A stretch of DNA of 64,000 bases, from assembly GCA_020427635.1 (NCBI GenBank), contig JAGQOH010000005.1, positions 24,935 through 88,934 of the forward strand. Direction: 5' to 3'. Below, piece by piece: positions 25,347-34,956 of the stretch. Position numbers and translations under genes: made by a program. The stretch's first letter is position 1. Each line of letters opens with the position of its first letter. The notes under the pieces are model-generated. The model was given only the letters and a program-made list of their open reading frames with translations. It was not told the origin of the DNA and did no database searches. The DNA is from Phycisphaerales bacterium. Its GTDB lineage: Bacteria > Planctomycetota > Phycisphaerae > Phycisphaerales > UBA1924.

Positions 25347-26906
25347 CTAGAAGCCCTGGCGATTCGTCGGCGGTGCCCCGAACACGTCGTTGCCGAAGTT
25401 CCGGTCCAACAGGAACCCGAACCCGTAGGACGTTCGGAACCCGCCGCGCAACACCGCCAAGGGCGTTGCCCAGAAATTGGTGCCGAAGTTCAGCATGTCG
25501 TCGGGCTTCAGAATGATGTCCGGGGCTGTGCCCTCGAAAATCGCCCGCACATCGAGCCGCAACGTCGCCTGGCGATTAGCCCCGATCATCCGCGTCAGAT
25601 CCACCCGCTCCGGGATGCCGATCGCGGACATGCCGCCCGCCGCGACCACCGCGCGCTGCACCGTCAGCTTGGTGTTCCCGCTCAGGTTGTAGGTCCCGGG
25701 GCGCGCGATGCCCGCGCCACCTACATACACCACGCCAAAGTCAGGCGATGGCACATTGATCACGTCGCCCGGCCGCACGATGATGTTCACGTCCGCGTCG
25801 CCGCGCAGCAACTCGCGCACCGGCACTTCGATCACGCGCTGCGTCATCAAGGGCGTCGTGCCGCCGGCGCTCGCCAAAGGATCAGCCCCTTCACCAAGTC
25901 CGCCCGTCGGCGCCGAGGTCACGCGCTGCCAGCGCCCGTCCAGAAACACCCAGCGCCCCGGACTGTTCCCCGTCGGCGCAATCGCCTCGTCCGTCGCGGG
26001 CGTGAAGTCTGAGTCCAAATCGATCAGTGGCTCGTCGCCATCCTGCAGATTCGCCATCGCAGACGGACTGATCGCACTTGGCGTGACAGAGCGCACAGCT
26101 CGTTGCGGCGCAGACCGCAATGCGCCACCGCTTGGTTCTTCATCGAGCAAGTTGTCGATCAAATTGCGCAGCTCATCACCTGTCGGTGCGGGCTCATCGG
26201 GCGGTGGCTGGTCAGGCAACGCATTTTGCGGCGGCAGCGGCGCACCGGTGCCCGTCTCAGAGAGCGACACCTGGCGAATCACATACACCTTCGGAATCGT
26301 GGGCTGCACGCCACCTGCAGTGATCAGCGCATCAAGCAAACGGAACTCGGGATACGGAATGCTGAAACGCCCGACATTCGGCACCAACCCCAGCACGCCG
26401 TAGGTCGACTGGCCCTGGCGCGGCACGCGCACAATGAGCGCCGGGTTGTCCAGGATGCCCTTCTCCTTGATCACATCCGCGATTGCTGTCTGCGCCTGGC
26501 CCGCCGTCAACCCCGCGATGAACACCGGGTCGATCAGGGGCAGCGCGACAAAGCCGCGCTGATCAATCATCGCCTGATTGAGCGATGGACGCCCACGCTC
26601 AATGAAGTCTAGAATCTCGATCTCAACGACATCGCCCGGTGCCAATCGATACTCGACCGGTTCCGGCACCAGATCCTCGGGACGCACCTGCGTCACGTTG
26701 AAGAACTCGCCTTGGTCGCTCTCGATGATGTCGATGCGCTCAAGCACCGGCACGATCGTCGGCGTGTGCTCCCAGCGCCCGACTACGCTCGGGTCCAGCA
26801 TCCACGAGTCGACCCCGCAGCCCGCGCTGATCGCCACCAGTGCTCCCGCGCACAACCGCCCGGTCCGGGCCCCGCGCCGTCTCACCGTTGTTGCCGCTCC
26901 CCCCAC
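25347..26906 (-). CDS. polysaccharide export lipoprotein (Wza-like, SLBB domains)
   Basis: This outer-membrane export channel component has 519 residues. The signal ends in a lipobox (AISAGC, Cys30). A poly-export domain follows (VEYRLAPGDVVEIEILDF, then QAMIDQRGFVALPLIDPVFI). SLBB-like segments (GRFSIPYPEFRLLDALITAGG and a second near residue 380, VYVGGAGIARPGTYNL) complete it. An acidic, Pro-rich linker (residues 215-330) is longer than in Wza. The start is a GTG at 26906 with GAGGAG 9 nt upstream. It is first in the minus-strand exopolysaccharide cluster, with 233 bp before the exosortase gene. Confidence 0.88.
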   Translation of the reverse strand: MGGAATTVRRRGARTGRLCAGALVAISAGCGVDSWMLDPSVVGRWEHTPTIVPVLERIDIIESDQGEFFNVTQVRPEDLVPEPVEYRLAPGDVVEIEILDFIERGRPSLNQAMIDQRGFVALPLIDPVFIAGLTAGQAQTAIADVIKEKGILDNPALIVRVPRQGQSTYGVLGLVPNVGRFSIPYPEFRLLDALITAGGVQPTIPKVYVIRQVSLSETGTGAPLPPQNALPDQPPPDEPAPTGDELRNLIDNLLDEEPSGGALRSAPQRAVRSVTPSAISPSAMANLQDGDEPLIDLDSDFTPATDEAIAPTGNSPGRWVFLDGRWQRVTSAPTGGLGEGADPLASAGGTTPLMTQRVIEVPVRELLRGDADVNIIVRPGDVINVPSPDFGVVYVGGAGIARPGTYNLSGNTKLTVQRAVVAAGGMSAIGIPERVDLTRMIGANRQATLRLDVRAIFEGTAPDIILKPDDMLNFGTNFWATPLAVLRGGFRTSYGFGFLLDRNFGNDVFGAPPTNRQGF

Positions 26907-26923
26907 GGGCGTTGCTCCTCACC

Positions 26924-26939
26924 GGCCCCCGCGGGGGCC
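26924..26939. repeat. 16-bp perfect palindrome in the lipA/export divergent region
   Basis: GGCCCCCGCGGGGGCC lies 17 bp upstream of the export gene start. It could be an operator or a leader hairpin. GC-only palindromes can also arise by chance in this composition. Confidence 0.3.
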
Positions 26940-27125
26940 ATCCTGCTCTTGGCCGTCACCTGTGCGCCGCCCGAACCATGCAACACGGCGAAGTGGGATT
27001 ATCGACCGCCTTGCCCTTCCCTGTTTACCAACGCCCAGGGAGTCGATGATGGTTCTGGACCATGGACATGGTATGGGACCCTACGCTCCACCGCCCCAGG
27101 CGTTCGATTGCCACCCTGGACCACC

Positions 27126-27131
27126 TATAGT
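27126..27131 (+). promoter_or_regulatory. -10-like TATAGT before lipA
   Basis: TATAGT is 9 nt before the GTG at 27141. No Shine-Dalgarno precedes this GTG, so a leaderless mRNA is likely. Confidence 0.5.
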
Positions 27132-27140
27132 TGCTGACGC

Positions 27141-28232
27141 GTGACCACAATCGACCCCACCAATGCGCCCGCCGATGCCGCCCTCGCGAGGACCCTCGCC
27201 CGTCATCCCCGTCCCCTGGGTGGGGATCCTATGCGCTCAGGCGGCAAGCCCCTGATCTCGCTGTCCGACCAGATCCTCAATAATCGTGACCAGACCGGCG
27301 ATGACGCCCGACACACGCTCTCGCTCAAACGCAAACCTGCATGGCTTCGTGCCAAAGTCCCAGGTGGCCCCGGCTACACCGAGCTCCGAAACAACCTCCA
27401 GACCCATGGTCTGCACACCGTTTGCGAAGAAGCATCCTGCCCCAACATGGGCGAATGCTGGGCCCGCGGCGTCGCCACCATCATGATCCTGGGTGACACC
27501 TGCACCCGCGCCTGCGGCTTCTGCAACATCAAAACTGGCAAGCCCAATCCCGTCGACAACGATGAGCCCCGACGCGTCGCCGAGTCCCTCAAGCTCATGG
27601 GCCTCCGCCACGTCGTCATCACGTCGGTTGATCGCGACGATCAGCCCGATGGCGGCGCCCGCATCTGGGCCGAGACCATCATGCGCACGCATGACGCCTG
27701 CCCCGACATGTCCGTCGAGGTCCTGATCCCCGATTTCAAGGGCGATTGGCGGGCCCTTCAGCTCGTCATCGATGCCAGGCCCGAAATCCTGAACCACAAC
27801 CTCGAAACCGTCCGCCGCATGTACCCCGCGGTGCGGCCGCAGGCGAAGTTCAACCAGTCCGTCGAGCTGCTCCGCCGGTGCAAGGATGCGGGCCTGGTCA
27901 CCAAGACCGGCATCATGGTCGGCATTGGCGAAAAGGACGACGAGGTCGACGCCCTTATGGCGGATGTCTACGCCCGGGCCGAGACCGACATCCTCACGAT
28001 TGGGCAATACCTCCAGCCCACGCGCAACCACCTGCCGATCGACCGCTGGGTCCACCCCGACCGGTTCGACGCCTACCGCTCGACCGGCCTTTCGATGGGC
28101 TGGAAGGTCGTCGAATCTGGCCCGATGGTCCGCTCGAGCTACCACGCCGACATGCAGGTCGATGCCCTGGTGGGCGAGCAGGCAGAGAGCGCCAAGCGGT
28201 TCAGGGAACTGCTCGAAGGCCGTACCCCCTAA
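27141..28232 (+). CDS. lipA: lipoyl synthase
   Basis: LipA is a radical SAM enzyme that inserts two sulfurs into octanoyl groups on lipoyl domains. The auxiliary cluster cysteines ([12 protein letters not shown]), the radical SAM motif (CTRACGFC) and the C-terminal RSSYHAD motif are all present. At 363 residues it is longer than the usual ~300-330. The extra length is N-terminal and depends on the start: the GTG at 27141 has TATAGT 9 nt upstream, while an ATG at 27231 would give 333 residues. No lipB is seen in the window. Confidence 0.93.
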   Translation: MTTIDPTNAPADAALARTLARHPRPLGGDPMRSGGKPLISLSDQILNNRDQTGDDARHTLSLKRKPAWLRAKVPGGPGYTELRNNLQTHGLHTVCEEASCPNMGECWARGVATIMILGDTCTRACGFCNIKTGKPNPVDNDEPRRVAESLKLMGLRHVVITSVDRDDQPDGGARIWAETIMRTHDACPDMSVEVLIPDFKGDWRALQLVIDARPEILNHNLETVRRMYPAVRPQAKFNQSVELLRRCKDAGLVTKTGIMVGIGEKDDEVDALMADVYARAETDILTIGQYLQPTRNHLPIDRWVHPDRFDAYRSTGLSMGWKVVESGPMVRSSYHADMQVDALVGEQAESAKRFRELLEGRTP

Positions 28233-28350
28233 ACAGGGCATTCCAGCTTTCGGGGCGTGGCGATGCCTTGGCTTGCAGGGCATTGGTGGCATGCTGGAGA
28301 CCGCGGGGCGAAGGCTCCGTCGAGTCACAAGTCAGCACAGGGAGAAAAAC

Positions 28351-29019
28351 ATGTCACGTTTCATCGGCGCGATCGCGCTCAGTGTGCTCGCTGGCGCAGC
28401 AACCGCCAACGCAGCACTCATCGACCTCATGCCGGGTGGCGCCACGGGGCTCGTCGGCACCACCTCCGCCGTCGACACCGAACTCGCCGGCTCAACCAGT
28501 TCAATGGTCGACGTCGAGATCCCCTTCCAGATCTTCGGCAACGGCGGCGCAAACGACGGCCCGCCGCCCCTGCTCTACGAGGGCATCTTGCAAAACCGAA
28601 TCGTCACCTCGGACGACACCGGCGAATTCCACTTCTACTACCGCATCCGCGACACCAATGGAAGCCTGAACGGCATCCTCGGCTCGGTCGAGACGTTTGG
28701 TTTCGCTGATTGGACTACGCGCGTTGAGTATCGCACCGACAGCCTGGGCGACGTGGGCCCAAGCCGCGCCGAGCGCTCCGCCGGAACAGGCGACGCTCTG
28801 CACTACCTCTTTGGCAACCCGTTCTTCGCGCCCGAAGAGTCATTGTTCTTCTTCGCCGCCACCGAAGCGATGAACTACACCATGGCCAAGACCACGATCT
28901 ACCTCACCACAGGCGAAAGCGTCACCCTCGACACCTTTGCCCCGGCGATCCCCTCGCCCGGATCCTGGGCGATCTTCGGCGTGGGTGGACTGGCGGTCGT
29001 GCGTCGACGTCGCCGCTGA
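28351..29019 (+). CDS. secreted protein with PEP-CTERM-like (SPG-type) sorting tail
   Basis: This 222-residue protein has a cleavable signal peptide (SVLAGAATANA) and an unknown beta-rich body. The C-terminal tail (PSPGSWAIFGVGGLAVV then RRRRR) is a short proline-containing motif, a hydrophobic helix and an arginine cluster. That is the layout of PEP-CTERM and related sorting signals, with SPG in place of PEP. It is a good candidate substrate of the exosortase encoded 3 kb away. GGGAG lies 6 nt before the ATG, and a strong terminator follows the stop. Confidence 0.8.
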   Translation: MSRFIGAIALSVLAGAATANAALIDLMPGGATGLVGTTSAVDTELAGSTSSMVDVEIPFQIFGNGGANDGPPPLLYEGILQNRIVTSDDTGEFHFYYRIRDTNGSLNGILGSVETFGFADWTTRVEYRTDSLGDVGPSRAERSAGTGDALHYLFGNPFFAPEESLFFFAATEAMNYTMAKTTIYLTTGESVTLDTFAPAIPSPGSWAIFGVGGLAVVRRRRR

Positions 29020-29039
29020 TCAGTGAACTTGCTCATTCC

Positions 29040-29070
29040 AAGGGCCCGTCCATTGCGGCGGGCCCTTTTT
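29040..29070 (+). terminator. strong intrinsic terminator
   Basis: The perfect 9-bp arms AAGGGCCCG and CGGGCCCTT enclose a 10-nt loop, followed by a T run. It ends the CTERM-protein transcript. Confidence 0.85.
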
Positions 29071-29221
29071 CATGCGCCCGCCCCTGCCACTCTGACACCT
29101 CACACGCCCCCACCGGCCAATCCGGACAGCCCGACAGGTCGTCGTGTTGCCATAACTGCTTTCTCAATCGCTGGTTACGCCGTGTGCCCGCTGGCCCGCC
29201 CTTTGCCACATATCCGCCGAC

Positions 29222-29797
29222 ATGGTCATGCTGCGCCATCCAGGTCGGCCCTTCGGTGACCCCGCACACAGCGGCGGTGGAGGCTACGTCCCCGCGCCGA
29301 GCGAGCAGGGCATTCCGGGCCAGACCCCCGGCGGCCGCCTGAACCTCCTGCTGTCCTCCACCGATTGGCGCGAAGAGACCTGGGCCGACCATCTGCCCCG
29401 CCTGCTCTCGCCCATGGGGGTACACGCGGTGCGCGTCCGGTCGGGGCGCGAGGCGGGCGAGGTGCTCAAGACCACCCGCATCGATATCGCGGTCGTCGAC
29501 CTGAGCCTGCCGCTCGATCACACCGCCCACATCGACGAAACAACCGCGCGCCTCGAAGGCGGCATGCGTCTGCTCGAACTGCTCTTCCGCTCCGTTGCGC
29601 CGCCACCGACGCTCGTCGTCAAGCGCCGGCGCACCACACGCGAAGAAGCGCGCGAGATCGCCCATGCCCTGCGCGCAGGCGCATTCGCGGTCATCGACCG
29701 CCCGGTGCGCATGGAACTGGTGCTGCAAACCATGCAGCGTGTGCTCAAGAAGTATTACCGCGACCAATGGCCCGACTGCTGCAAAGGCGAGGGCTAA
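29222..29797 (+). CDS. response-regulator receiver-like protein
   Basis: This 191-residue protein has a receiver-like fold from about residue 40. The likely phospho-acceptor Asp is in IAVVDLSLP, the conserved-Lys region may be VVKRRRT, and the last segment is AGAFAVIDRPV. It has no output domain. A ~20-residue insertion follows the acidic strand, and the usual paired acidic residues at strand 1 are not clear, so it may be a degenerate or atypical receiver. The N-terminus before residue 40 is low-complexity. It precedes groES by 90 bp, so a link to stress control is possible but unproven. Confidence 0.6.
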   Translation: MVMLRHPGRPFGDPAHSGGGGYVPAPSEQGIPGQTPGGRLNLLLSSTDWREETWADHLPRLLSPMGVHAVRVRSGREAGEVLKTTRIDIAVVDLSLPLDHTAHIDETTARLEGGMRLLELLFRSVAPPPTLVVKRRRTTREEAREIAHALRAGAFAVIDRPVRMELVLQTMQRVLKKYYRDQWPDCCKGEG

Positions 29798-29825
29798 CGC
29801 ATCGCAACATCGTTCACGTTTGTTT

Positions 29826-29849
29826 TTTGAATCACAGTTTCTGAATCAC
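29826..29849 (+). promoter_or_regulatory. tandem TGAATCAC repeats upstream of groES
   Basis: TGAATCAC occurs at 29828-29835 and 29842-29849, exactly 14 bp apart, about 40-60 bp before groES. A related CTGAATTACG lies just before groEL. No CIRCE element is present. It may be an operator for heat-shock control. Confidence 0.3.
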
Positions 29850-29887
29850 GTTTGGAAAGTTTGAAGGACTCGAAAGGGAAAGAAACC

Positions 29888-30247
29888 ATGGCAACCGCAA
29901 CGGCGCCGCGCAAGAAGACGACGACCAGCTCATCATCATCCAAGGGCAAACTCGCCTCGAAGATTCGCCCCCTGCATGACAAAGTCATCGTGCAGCGCGA
30001 TGAGGCCGCGACCATCACCGATGCAGGCATCTATCTGCCCGAATCCGCGAAGGACACGCCCAAGAGCGGCACCATCCTGTCCGTGGGCGATGGCGCAATC
30101 AATCACGACACGGGTGATCGCATTCCGCTGACCGTCAAGAAGGGCGATCGCGTGATCTTCTCGAGCTACGCCGGCACCGAAGTCAAACTCGACGGCGAAG
30201 AGCTGCTCATCATGTCCGAGAGCGACATCCTCGCGGTTGTTGAGTGA
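29888..30247 (+). CDS. groES: co-chaperonin GroES (10 kDa)
   Basis: GroES caps the GroEL ring. The core from about residue 22 (IRPLHDKVIVQRDEAATIT) through the mobile-loop region (GIYLPESAKDTPKSGTILSVG) to SESDILAVVE is standard. An N-terminal extension of about 20 residues, rich in Ala, Thr, Lys and Ser, makes it 119 residues instead of ~97. AAAGGGA lies 8 nt before the chosen ATG. It is followed by a small gene and then groEL, which is an unusual arrangement. Confidence 0.92.
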   Translation: MATATAPRKKTTTSSSSSKGKLASKIRPLHDKVIVQRDEAATITDAGIYLPESAKDTPKSGTILSVGDGAINHDTGDRIPLTVKKGDRVIFSSYAGTEVKLDGEELLIMSESDILAVVE

Positions 30248-30258
30248 TTGGCTGATCA

Positions 30259-30465
30259 ATGACCACCGACCAACTCCGCCAGGCGCTCAAGGAACTCGAT
30301 GGCAAACGCGACGCCGCGTTCTCCTTTGGCGGCGCGGCAAACGCCTGCACCGTCACCAACGCGATGCTCGTGCCCGACGAAGCGGATCACCTGATCAAGC
30401 TCACCGACGGCAAGCATGTCTTCATCATCGACGCCGAGCGCGTTGATTGGGTCCGCATCGGCTGA
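30259..30465 (+). CDS. small unknown protein between groES and groEL
   Basis: This 68-residue protein begins MTTDQLRQALKELDG and ends VDWVRIG. It looks folded, with a helix, then beta-like segments (FSFGGAANACTVTNAMLVP, HVFIIDAERVDWV). No family is recognised. The gene starts 12 nt after the groES stop and ends 54 nt before groEL, all on the same strand. It therefore very likely belongs to the chaperonin operon. Its Ser/Gly/Ala content does not resemble groES or groEL remnants. Confidence 0.65.
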   Translation: MTTDQLRQALKELDGKRDAAFSFGGAANACTVTNAMLVPDEADHLIKLTDGKHVFIIDAERVDWVRIG

Positions 30466-30492
30466 AATCACAAACACACTCAGAAACACTGA

Positions 30493-32154
<1,662 letters not shown>

Positions 32155-32172
32155 GCTAGCACCGGCACATCA

Positions 32173-32208
32173 GCGCTGTCAGGCGGGAAGCTGCCCGACA
32201 GTGCTTTT
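32173..32208 (+). terminator. intrinsic terminator after groEL
   Basis: A hairpin of about 11 bp has one mismatch (GCGCTGTC..., GACAGTGC) and is followed by TTTT. It ends the groESL operon and is a few bases before the next gene's -10-like element. Confidence 0.75.
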
Positions 32209-32215
32209 CACCAAG

Positions 32216-32221
32216 TAGAAT
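32216..32221 (+). promoter_or_regulatory. -10-like TAGAAT before the unknown gene at 32232
   Basis: TAGAAT lies 10 nt before the ATG at 32232. No Shine-Dalgarno is present, so a leaderless mRNA is likely. Confidence 0.4.
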
Positions 32222-32231
32222 AGGGCCCTGG

Positions 32232-33605
32232 ATGGCCGAATCAGCCCAATACTTCAAATTCGTAGTCAACAGTCTACGGACCAAGGACCAATGGGTATCA
32301 CGGACTGGCGGACTAGTAATAGCATTGTCATCTGGACTCGCAGCGGCTTACGTGGCTTGGTTGATTCTGGAGCCGACCAGTGGTTCGGATGCAAGCGAAC
32401 GCGCCTCATACCTCATTGCAGTTGCACTGGTTTTCGTAGGGGCTTTTGGAACGGGACTTGGCCTGTGGTGGGCAGGAAGAGAATTTTACTACCGAAGCGG
32501 CGCAGGGCGCCGAGTCGCGGTGTCTTTCTCGCATCACAGGCTCGACCCTCTTGACTTCGCCTATGCTCGACGCGCCTTGGAGCGCGAGATCGAAGACTCG
32601 CGACGCCCGAGGATTTCGGTGCGCCGCCTTCCGCCCGAGTTGGTGGATAAGGATTCCAAGCGAGAAAGGTTTCTGAAACGGTACAAGATTGACCATGAGC
32701 TGCGCGTGCTTGTGTCCCCCGTAGGCAAGAGTGGCGCGCGCTATCGCCTCGATTGGGAATCCGGAAATATGCAAGCCGTTGATGTGCGGCTAAAGGACGC
32801 CATTGGCCAGCTAATGGACATGCTTGGTGCGCAAAGCGTTAAGGCCAGGAGTATCACTGAGCTTCTGGAGCAGCAGTCGCGCATTGTCTACGAGATCCTG
32901 TTGGTTGGCCTTGGTATGACGGCATTCGTAAAAGGGAATTTTGAGGAGGCATCCAGTTTCCTCTCGTCACTGGATGACTGCCTCGGCGAAAAGTGGAATG
33001 AGACACATCACATCAGGTTTGACGTCAGATGGACAGACCATCTATGTCGGACCTCCCTTGCGGCATTTCCTGGCAATGATCCACCCGGACCGGAGAGGTT
33101 GGAACAGCTTCGGGCGATTACACAAAGCACAGTTGATCGATACGGTCGCCAGTTTCCCATTTGCCTGGCGGCCCACTCGAGAATCCTCTTTTATCTTGGT
33201 GATTTGGATGGCGCACTCGCCGCAACCGAGGCGGGCCTGAGTCGGATTGAGCGAGGGCGGCCCTTGTTGCTGCTGAACAGAGCAGTTCTGCACCTGTTTC
33301 TGTCAAACTGGAAGAAATCAGCGACAGCATTTGAAGAATTCTTTGCAACGAAGGAAATCAACAGGTTCAACTGGGATGATCTTGTTGGGTTTGCAGAGTG
33401 TGCGCGCGACCACAAATACGATGCGGCGGTCTACTTGCTCGCGCTCTATTGGAGAATCAAGAATCGGGAAGGCATGCCCATCGGTCTCTATGAAGACGCG
33501 GACAAGTGGGTTCAGACGGACAAGTCAAAGGGGCATCTGCGGAGCATTCTGCACAAGGCACCTCGCCTAGCGCCGAAACCAGACGATAAACGTGGGGCCA
33601 AGTGA
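32232..33605 (+). CDS. membrane-anchored TPR-like protein of foreign composition
   Basis: This 457-residue protein is not recognised. Two N-terminal hydrophobic helices (LVIALSSGLAAAYVAWLIL and IAVALVFVGAFGTGLGLWW) are followed by a basic cytosolic segment with a conserved-looking RVAVSFSHHRLD and a C-terminal half made of helical, TPR-like pairs (for example FYLGDLDGALAATEAGLSRI and LLNRAVLHLFLSNWKKSA). Its DNA is visibly lower in GC than its neighbours, with codons such as ATA, AGA, AGG, TCA and GGA that they avoid. Recent transfer is likely. It lies between the groEL terminator and a broken acetyltransferase fragment. Confidence 0.75.
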   Translation: MAESAQYFKFVVNSLRTKDQWVSRTGGLVIALSSGLAAAYVAWLILEPTSGSDASERASYLIAVALVFVGAFGTGLGLWWAGREFYYRSGAGRRVAVSFSHHRLDPLDFAYARRALEREIEDSRRPRISVRRLPPELVDKDSKRERFLKRYKIDHELRVLVSPVGKSGARYRLDWESGNMQAVDVRLKDAIGQLMDMLGAQSVKARSITELLEQQSRIVYEILLVGLGMTAFVKGNFEEASSFLSSLDDCLGEKWNETHHIRFDVRWTDHLCRTSLAAFPGNDPPGPERLEQLRAITQSTVDRYGRQFPICLAAHSRILFYLGDLDGALAATEAGLSRIERGRPLLLLNRAVLHLFLSNWKKSATAFEEFFATKEINRFNWDDLVGFAECARDHKYDAAVYLLALYWRIKNREGMPIGLYEDADKWVQTDKSKGHLRSILHKAPRLAPKPDDKRGAK

Positions 33606-33687
33606 CCGCCCCCTCACCCCCGACGACGCGCCCCGCGAGGTCGCACTGCGGCAGCGGATGCCCATCAGCGCCACGCCCTTCGCCTGA
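33606..33687 (+). pseudogene. truncated N-terminal fragment of a GNAT acetyltransferase gene
   Basis: A 27-codon stretch reads RPLTPDDAPREVALRQRM and then diverges and stops. It matches the start of the intact acetyltransferase at 34374 (RPLTPDDAPRYVALRLRM). At DNA level 33606-33660 and 34385-34439 are identical over the first 24 bases and nearly so over 55. There is no start codon in frame. It is a duplicated gene scrap next to the foreign-looking gene. Confidence 0.6.
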
Positions 33688-33714
33688 CTGATTGACATTC
33701 CGAGAAGAGGGGGT

Positions 33715-33734
33715 GCGGGGGAGCCCTCCCCCGC
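33715..33734. terminator. GC-rich hairpin between convergent genes
   Basis: GCGGGGGA and TCCCCCGC form an 8-bp stem with a 4-nt loop. It lies between the foreign-type gene and the convergent membrane-protein gene. There is no T run. Confidence 0.4.
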
Positions 33735-33776
33735 GCAGCGCCATCATCATCGTCAACACCACGACGTTGACCCCGC

Positions 33777-34304
33777 TCAGCCCGCCGCGCCGCCGCCAAG
33801 CGTCATCGCCGCCGCAACCTGCGCCGCGAACATGCCAAGCCCAAGCAACAGGGGCCGCACCGCCTTGCGCCACTGGCGCCGCTCATCGATCCCAAGCCAC
33901 GCGAGCGCGCGCGGCGACAACGCCAGATAGATGATGATCACGCTGCCCCAAGCGATGCGCGTGCCGTGGCGAATGTAGACCAGCGTTTCATCTGCGGGCA
34001 TGCCGCGTGCCGCGAGCATCTCGACGCCGTGCTCAACATCGAGAATCTTCGACGCGTTGAAGAAGATGCTCCACGTGTAATACGTGATCGCGCACTCCCA
34101 GCCAATCGCTTTGCCGCGCCAAAGCCCAATGCACGCGAAGATGGCGCACAACTCCGCGATCGCAAAGACGATCAAGATCAATGCCGCGGTCACCGGCCGG
34201 CTGCCAAGCATGGCAACCATCGCGAGGATGACCAGCGGCAGGAACACCGCGGAGAAGCCGAACAGAATCGACAAGATCGTGACGAAGACAGGTCGTTTGG
34301 GCAT
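33777..34304 (-). CDS. small integral membrane protein, unknown
   Basis: This 175-residue protein has about four hydrophobic helices (SILFGFSAVFLPLVILAMVAML, AALILIVFAIAELCAIFAC, IAWGSVIIIYLAL, LLLGLGMFAAQVAAAM). A cytosolic or periplasmic loop has DVEHGVEMLAARG. No family is recognised. CCGGAGG lies 7 nt before the ATG. It is divergent from the acetyltransferase gene and lies between the two copies of the acetyltransferase 5' sequence. Confidence 0.65.
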   Translation of the reverse strand: MPKRPVFVTILSILFGFSAVFLPLVILAMVAMLGSRPVTAALILIVFAIAELCAIFACIGLWRGKAIGWECAITYYTWSIFFNASKILDVEHGVEMLAARGMPADETLVYIRHGTRIAWGSVIIIYLALSPRALAWLGIDERRQWRKAVRPLLLGLGMFAAQVAAAMTLGGGAAG

Positions 34305-34361
34305 CGTCGGCCTCCGGAGACTGCCTATACCACGCCGCAGCGCACGCGCAAAGCTTCTTCA

Positions 34362-34367
34362 TAAGAT
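34362..34367 (+). promoter_or_regulatory. -10-like TAAGAT before the GNAT gene
   Basis: TAAGAT lies 6 nt before the ATG at 34374. No Shine-Dalgarno is present. Confidence 0.4.
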
Positions 34368-34373
34368 TCCGCC

Positions 34374-34877
34374 ATGACGCAGCCCCGCCCCCTCACCCCC
34401 GACGACGCACCCCGCTATGTCGCACTGCGGCTGCGCATGGTCACCGAATCGCCATGGTCATTCCTCGGCACGCCGGGCGATGACGCCGGGCTCGATGAGG
34501 CCATCATGGCGCAGCGCCTCGCCGAGCCGGAGAACAAGATCTTCGCAGTCGAGGGGGACGCGGGAGAGCTCATCGCCGCTGCCGGCATCTATCGCTCGCC
34601 GCGCATCAAGACGCAGCACAAGGCGAACATCTGGGGCGTGTATGTCGCGCCCGAGGCGCGTGGCAGGGGGCTCGGGCGCGCCGTGATGCAAAGCGCCATC
34701 GACGCCGCCCGCACGTGGCCCGGCGTGTGCGTGATCAGCCTGTCAGTCACGGAACGCGCCCCGGCCGCCAAGGCGCTCTACGAATCGCTCGGCTTCAAGA
34801 CGTGGGGCGTCGAACCCAACGCCACCGGCCTCGATGGCCAATACATCGATGAGATCTGGATGCAGCTGGTGCTGTGA
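34374..34877 (+). CDS. GNAT-family N-acetyltransferase
   Basis: This 167-residue acetyl-CoA-dependent acetyltransferase has the acetyl-CoA loop VYVAPEARGRGLGRAVMQSAI, preceded by a beta strand ending ANIWG. The C-terminal motif APAAKALYESLGFKTWGVE is typical of the family. The closest general type is the RimI-like group. The substrate is unknown. Its first 55 bases also occur as a broken copy at 33606, which points to a local duplication. A terminator shared with rpsR follows. Confidence 0.88.
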   Translation: MTQPRPLTPDDAPRYVALRLRMVTESPWSFLGTPGDDAGLDEAIMAQRLAEPENKIFAVEGDAGELIAAAGIYRSPRIKTQHKANIWGVYVAPEARGRGLGRAVMQSAIDAARTWPGVCVISLSVTERAPAAKALYESLGFKTWGVEPNATGLDGQYIDEIWMQLVL

Positions 34878-34878
34878 T

Positions 34879-34917
34879 TCCCAAAAACTACAAAGCCTCG
34901 CGATTCACTCGCGAGGC
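34879..34917 (-). terminator. intrinsic terminator for rpsR
   Basis: GCCTCGCGA and TCGCGAGGC (34895-34917) form a perfect 9-bp stem with a 5-nt loop. On the minus strand a T-rich stretch follows, so it ends the rpsR transcript. It may also stop the acetyltransferase transcript. Confidence 0.75.
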
Positions 34918-34956
34918 GCTCTTAGTCAACTCAGATCGCGGCGTCGCCGCGAAGTC

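Noticed and set aside
26924..26939. Palindrome as an operator for lipA or the export gene
   Set aside because: It is made of G and C only and may be by chance. Listed as a repeat with low confidence.
29798..29887. CIRCE element for groES
   Set aside because: The TTAGCACTC-N9-GAGTGCTAA element is absent. Only the TGAATCAC repeats are present.
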